A stretch of 64,000 nucleotides of DNA from Candidatus Minthosoma equi (GTDB taxonomy: Bacteria > Bacteroidota > Bacteroidia > Bacteroidales > Bacteroidaceae), in NCBI GenBank assembly GCA_018064885.1, contig JAGHUI010000006.1, forward strand, positions 53,960 through 117,959. Reading direction: 5' to 3'. The notes beneath the pieces are model-generated. The model did not search any database, had not been told where the DNA came from, and saw only the letters and a program-made list of their open reading frames with translations. How positions within the stretch are numbered: position 1 is the first letter of the stretch; every line of letters starts with the position of its first letter. A program made the position numbers and the translations under genes. This document shows positions 61,308-64,000 of the stretch, piece by piece.

Positions 61308-64000
61308 ATGGCTCAAAAAAGAGTTTACACCTTCGGTGCTGGAAAGGCAGAAGGTGATGCTTCAATGCGTGAGGCACTTGGCGGCAAGGGCGCAAACCTC
61401 GCTGAGATGAACCTTATCGGTGTTCCAGTTCCTCCAGGTTTCACAATCACAACTGATTGCTGCAACGAATACTACGAGGTAGGCGAAGAGAAGATCAAAG
61501 AACTTCTCCAGGACGAAGTAATGGCAGCTGTAGCACATACAGAAGAACTTATGAACAGCAAGTTCGGTTCTGTAGAGAACCCACTTCTTGTTTCTGTACG
61601 TTCTGGTGCTCGTGCTTCAATGCCTGGTATGATGGACACAATCCTCAACCTCGGTCTTAATGATGAAGTAGCAGAAGGTCTTGTAAAGAAGACAAACAAT
61701 CCACATTTCGTATATGACTCTTACCGCCGTTTCGTACAGATGTACGGTGACGTTGTTATGGGTCTTAAGCCAGTTAACAAGGAAGATATCGACCCATTCG
61801 AAGCAATTATCGAAAAGGTTAAGGAAGAGCAGGGCGTTGTTCTTGACAAGGATCTCTCAGTAGAGTCACTCAAGAAACTCGTTGAACTTTTCAAGGCTGC
61901 TATCAAGGAGCAGACAGGTCAGGACTTCCCAACAAACCCAATCGATCAGCTCTGGGGTGCTATTTGCGCTGTATTCCGTTCATGGATGAACGAGCGTGCT
62001 ATCCTTTATCGTAAGATGGAAGGTATTCCTGATGAGTGGGGTACAGCTGTTTCTGTTATGGCAATGGTATTCGGTAACATGGGTGACACATCTGCAACAG
62101 GTGTATGCTTCTCTCGTGACGCTGGTAACGGTGAAAACCTCTTCAACGGTGAGTACCTTATCAATGCTCAGGGTGAGGATGTTGTAGCTGGTATCCGCAC
62201 TCCACAGCAGATCACAAAGATCGGTTCACAGCGTTGGGCAGAGCGTGCTGGCATCTCTGAAGAAGAGCGTGCTGCTAAATACCCTTCAATGGAAGAGGCA
62301 ATGCCAGAACTCTACAAGCAGCTTGATGATCTCCAGAACAAACTTGAGCTCCACTACAAGGATATGCAGGATATGGAGTTCACTGTACAGGAAGGCAAGC
62401 TCTGGTTCCTCCAGACACGTAATGGTAAGCGTACAGGTACTGCAATGGTTAAGATAGCTATGGATCTCGTTCGCGAAGGTCTCATCGATGAGAAGACAGC
62501 TATCCTCCGTTGTGAGCCACAGAAACTAGACGAACTTCTCCACCCAGTATTCGACAAGGCTGCACAGAAGGCTGCTAAGGTAATCACTCAGGGTCTTCCT
62601 GCTTCTCCAGGTGCTGCTTGCGGTCAGATCGTATTCCACGCTGACGATGCTCAGGTATGGCATCAGGATGGTCACAAGGTTGTCATGGTACGTATCGAGA
62701 CATCTCCTGAAGACCTCGCTGGTATGTCAGCTGCTGAAGGTATCCTTACTGCACGTGGTGGTATGACTTCTCACGCTGCCGTTGTAGCTCGTGGCATGGG
62801 TAAGTGCTGCGTATCAGGCGCTGGTGAAATTCACGTTGACTACAAGTCTAAGACAGTAGAGATTGGTGGCGTAGTATATAAGGAAGGTGACTACATCTCT
62901 CTTAACGGTACTACAGGTCAGGTTTACGCAGGTGAAGTTAAGACTATCGCTCCAGAACTCTCTGGCGACTTCAAGGCTCTCATGGATCTCTGCGACAAAT
63001 ATACAAAGATGGAGGTTCGCACTAATGCTGATACTCCTGCTGATGCTAAGCTTGCACGCGACTTCGGTGCTAAGGGTATCGGTCTTACTCGTACAGAGCA
63101 CATGTTCTTCGAAGGCGAGAAGATCAAGGCAATGCGTGAGATGATTCTCGCAGAGAACGTTGCTGACCGTGAGCTCGCTCTTGCTAAGCTCCTCCCATAC
63201 CAGAAGGCAGACTTCTACGGCATCCTCAAGGCTATGGATGGTCTTCAGGTTAACATCCGTCTCCTTGACCCACCACTCAACGAGTTCGTTCCTAACAAGG
63301 AGAACCCAGCAGGTCAGAAGGAAATGGCTGAGCAGATGGGCGTTGACATCGAAGTAATCAAGAAGCGTGCTGAGGCACTCGACGAGGCTAACCCAATGCT
63401 TGGTCACCGTGGTTGCCGTCTCGGTGTTACATACCCAGAGATCACTGCTATGCAGACACGTGCTATCCTCTCTGCAGCTTGCGAGCTCAAGAAGGAAGGC
63501 TACGATCCACACCCAGAGATCATGGTTCCACTTGTTGGTATCCTCTACGAGCTCAAGCAGCAGAAGGAGATCATCCTCAAGACTGCTAAGGAAGTATTCG
63601 AGGAGTACGGTGTTGAGATTCCATTTGAGGTTGGTACAATGATTGAGATTCCACGTGCATGTCTCACTGCTGATCGTATCGCTACTGAGGCTGAGTACTT
63701 CTCATTCGGTACTAACGACCTTACTCAGATGACATTCGGTTACTCACGTGACGACGTTGCTTCATTCGTTCCTGAGTACCTCGAGAAGAAGATCCTCAAG
63801 GCTGATCCATTCGCTGTTCTCGACCAGAAGGGTGTTGGCCAGCTCATCAAGATGGCTTGCGAGAAGGGTAACGCTGTACGTCCAGGTATCCGCACAGGTA
63901 TCTGCGGTGAGCACGGTGGTGAGCCTTCATCAGTTAAGTTCTGCGCTAAGCTCGGCATGAAGTACGCATCTTGCTCTCCATTCCGTGTGCCAATCGCACG
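61308..64000 (+). CDS. ppdK: Pyruvate, phosphate dikinase (partial, runs off the right edge)
   Basis: The frame from 61308 stays open to the window's end, about 897 codons, and lacks only the last few residues of the usual length near 906. The enzyme converts pyruvate, ATP and phosphate to phosphoenolpyruvate, AMP and pyrophosphate, or the reverse. The start MAQKRVYTFGAGKAEGDASM begins the ATP-grasp domain (GGKGANLAEM, VSVRSGARASMPGMMDT). The phosphohistidine domain has GGMTSHAAVVARGMGKCCVS, and the TIM-barrel shows GIGLTRTEHMFFEG, RLLDPPLNEFVP and FGTNDLTQMTFGYSRDD. The last bases read MKYASCSPFRVPIAR, near the normal C-terminus. Codon use is extremely biased (CTC, GGT, CGT), so the protein should be abundant. 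Confidence 0.96.
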   Translation, partial: MAQKRVYTFGAGKAEGDASMREALGGKGANLAEMNLIGVPVPPGFTITTDCCNEYYEVGEEKIKELLQDEVMAAVAHTEELMNSKFGSVENPLLVSVRSGARASMPGMMDTILNLGLNDEVAEGLVKKTNNPHFVYDSYRRFVQMYGDVVMGLKPVNKEDIDPFEAIIEKVKEEQGVVLDKDLSVESLKKLVELFKAAIKEQTGQDFPTNPIDQLWGAICAVFRSWMNERAILYRKMEGIPDEWGTAVSVMAMVFGNMGDTSATGVCFSRDAGNGENLFNGEYLINAQGEDVVAGIRTPQQITKIGSQRWAERAGISEEERAAKYPSMEEAMPELYKQLDDLQNKLELHYKDMQDMEFTVQEGKLWFLQTRNGKRTGTAMVKIAMDLVREGLIDEKTAILRCEPQKLDELLHPVFDKAAQKAAKVITQGLPASPGAACGQIVFHADDAQVWHQDGHKVVMVRIETSPEDLAGMSAAEGILTARGGMTSHAAVVARGMGKCCVSGAGEIHVDYKSKTVEIGGVVYKEGDYISLNGTTGQVYAGEVKTIAPELSGDFKALMDLCDKYTKMEVRTNADTPADAKLARDFGAKGIGLTRTEHMFFEGEKIKAMREMILAENVADRELALAKLLPYQKADFYGILKAMDGLQVNIRLLDPPLNEFVPNKENPAGQKEMAEQMGVDIEVIKKRAEALDEANPMLGHRGCRLGVTYPEITAMQTRAILSAACELKKEGYDPHPEIMVPLVGILYELKQQKEIILKTAKEVFEEYGVEIPFEVGTMIEIPRACLTADRIATEAEYFSFGTNDLTQMTFGYSRDDVASFVPEYLEKKILKADPFAVLDQKGVGQLIKMACEKGNAVRPGIRTGICGEHGGEPSSVKFCAKLGMKYASCSPFRVPIA

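Noticed and set aside
1..64000. Mobile elements, prophage genes, tRNA or rRNA genes
   Set aside because: I read all gaps and coding genes on both strands and saw no transposase, integrase, phage structural gene, tRNA cloverleaf or rRNA-like sequence.

Overview
The window reads as chromosomal DNA of a Bacteroidota bacterium, most likely a Prevotella-type member of the Bacteroidales. The base composition is moderately AT-rich. Several genes are preceded by the Bacteroidales promoter pattern TTTG-(19-20)-TAnnTTTG, seen best before ppdK, cstA, rplY, the 41.9 kb lipoprotein and the small sorting-domain gene. The gene content is also typical of the phylum: a secreted C1 peptidase, an S37/PS-10 peptidase, archaeal-type ProRS, serine palmitoyltransferase, a dihydroorotate-dehydrogenase-B/glutamate-synthase fusion, a type IX secretion sorting domain, CHASE hybrid kinases and Wzi. 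No transposase, phage gene, CRISPR array, rRNA or tRNA was seen.

Region 1 (1-14.2 kb) is a surface-polysaccharide locus. On the plus strand lie the end of a WecA/MraY-type transferase, a Wzi-like outer-membrane protein and a lipocalin-like lipoprotein, joined by ATGA overlaps. Converging on them is a ten-gene minus-strand operon: PglC-like sugar transferase, SLBB export protein, UDP-galactopyranose mutase, Wzz, Wzx, glycosyltransferase, Wzy-like polymerase, glycosyltransferase, O-acetyltransferase and GT2. Together they describe a Wzx/Wzy polysaccharide, probably containing galactofuranose and O-acetyl groups.

Region 2 (14.2-30 kb) holds peptidases (pepC-like, pepT, S37), an SLC13 permease, pth-hslR, rplY, ompA-mtgA, proS, clpC and htpG. 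Region 3 (30-39.4 kb) is a co-directional anabolic run glmS, purF-like, carA, carB, trmD and a TonB-C protein. All of the first three and carB feed on glutamine or its products, linking amino sugar, purine and pyrimidine supply. Region 4 (39.5-46.5 kb) is an envelope and sensing region: a stand-alone T9SS sorting domain, an ECF sigma factor with a probable anti-sigma and a Spy-like protein, a DUF4842-like lipoprotein, a CHASE hybrid histidine kinase and a lipoprotein amidase.

Region 5 (46.5-64 kb) carries an uncharacterised ATP-grasp protein, a PfkB kinase, a FucP-type MFS transporter, a GHL10 glycosidase, cstA with an overlapping 59-residue membrane protein, a small outer-membrane barrel, nadC, the DHODB/GltA fusion, serS, serine palmitoyltransferase, a divergent lipid kinase and pyruvate phosphate dikinase, which runs off the right edge. 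Most genes are ordinary core genes. The least explained items are the ATP-grasp protein, the CstA-coupled small protein, the stand-alone sorting domain, the long inverted repeats after pepT, and several leader structures.
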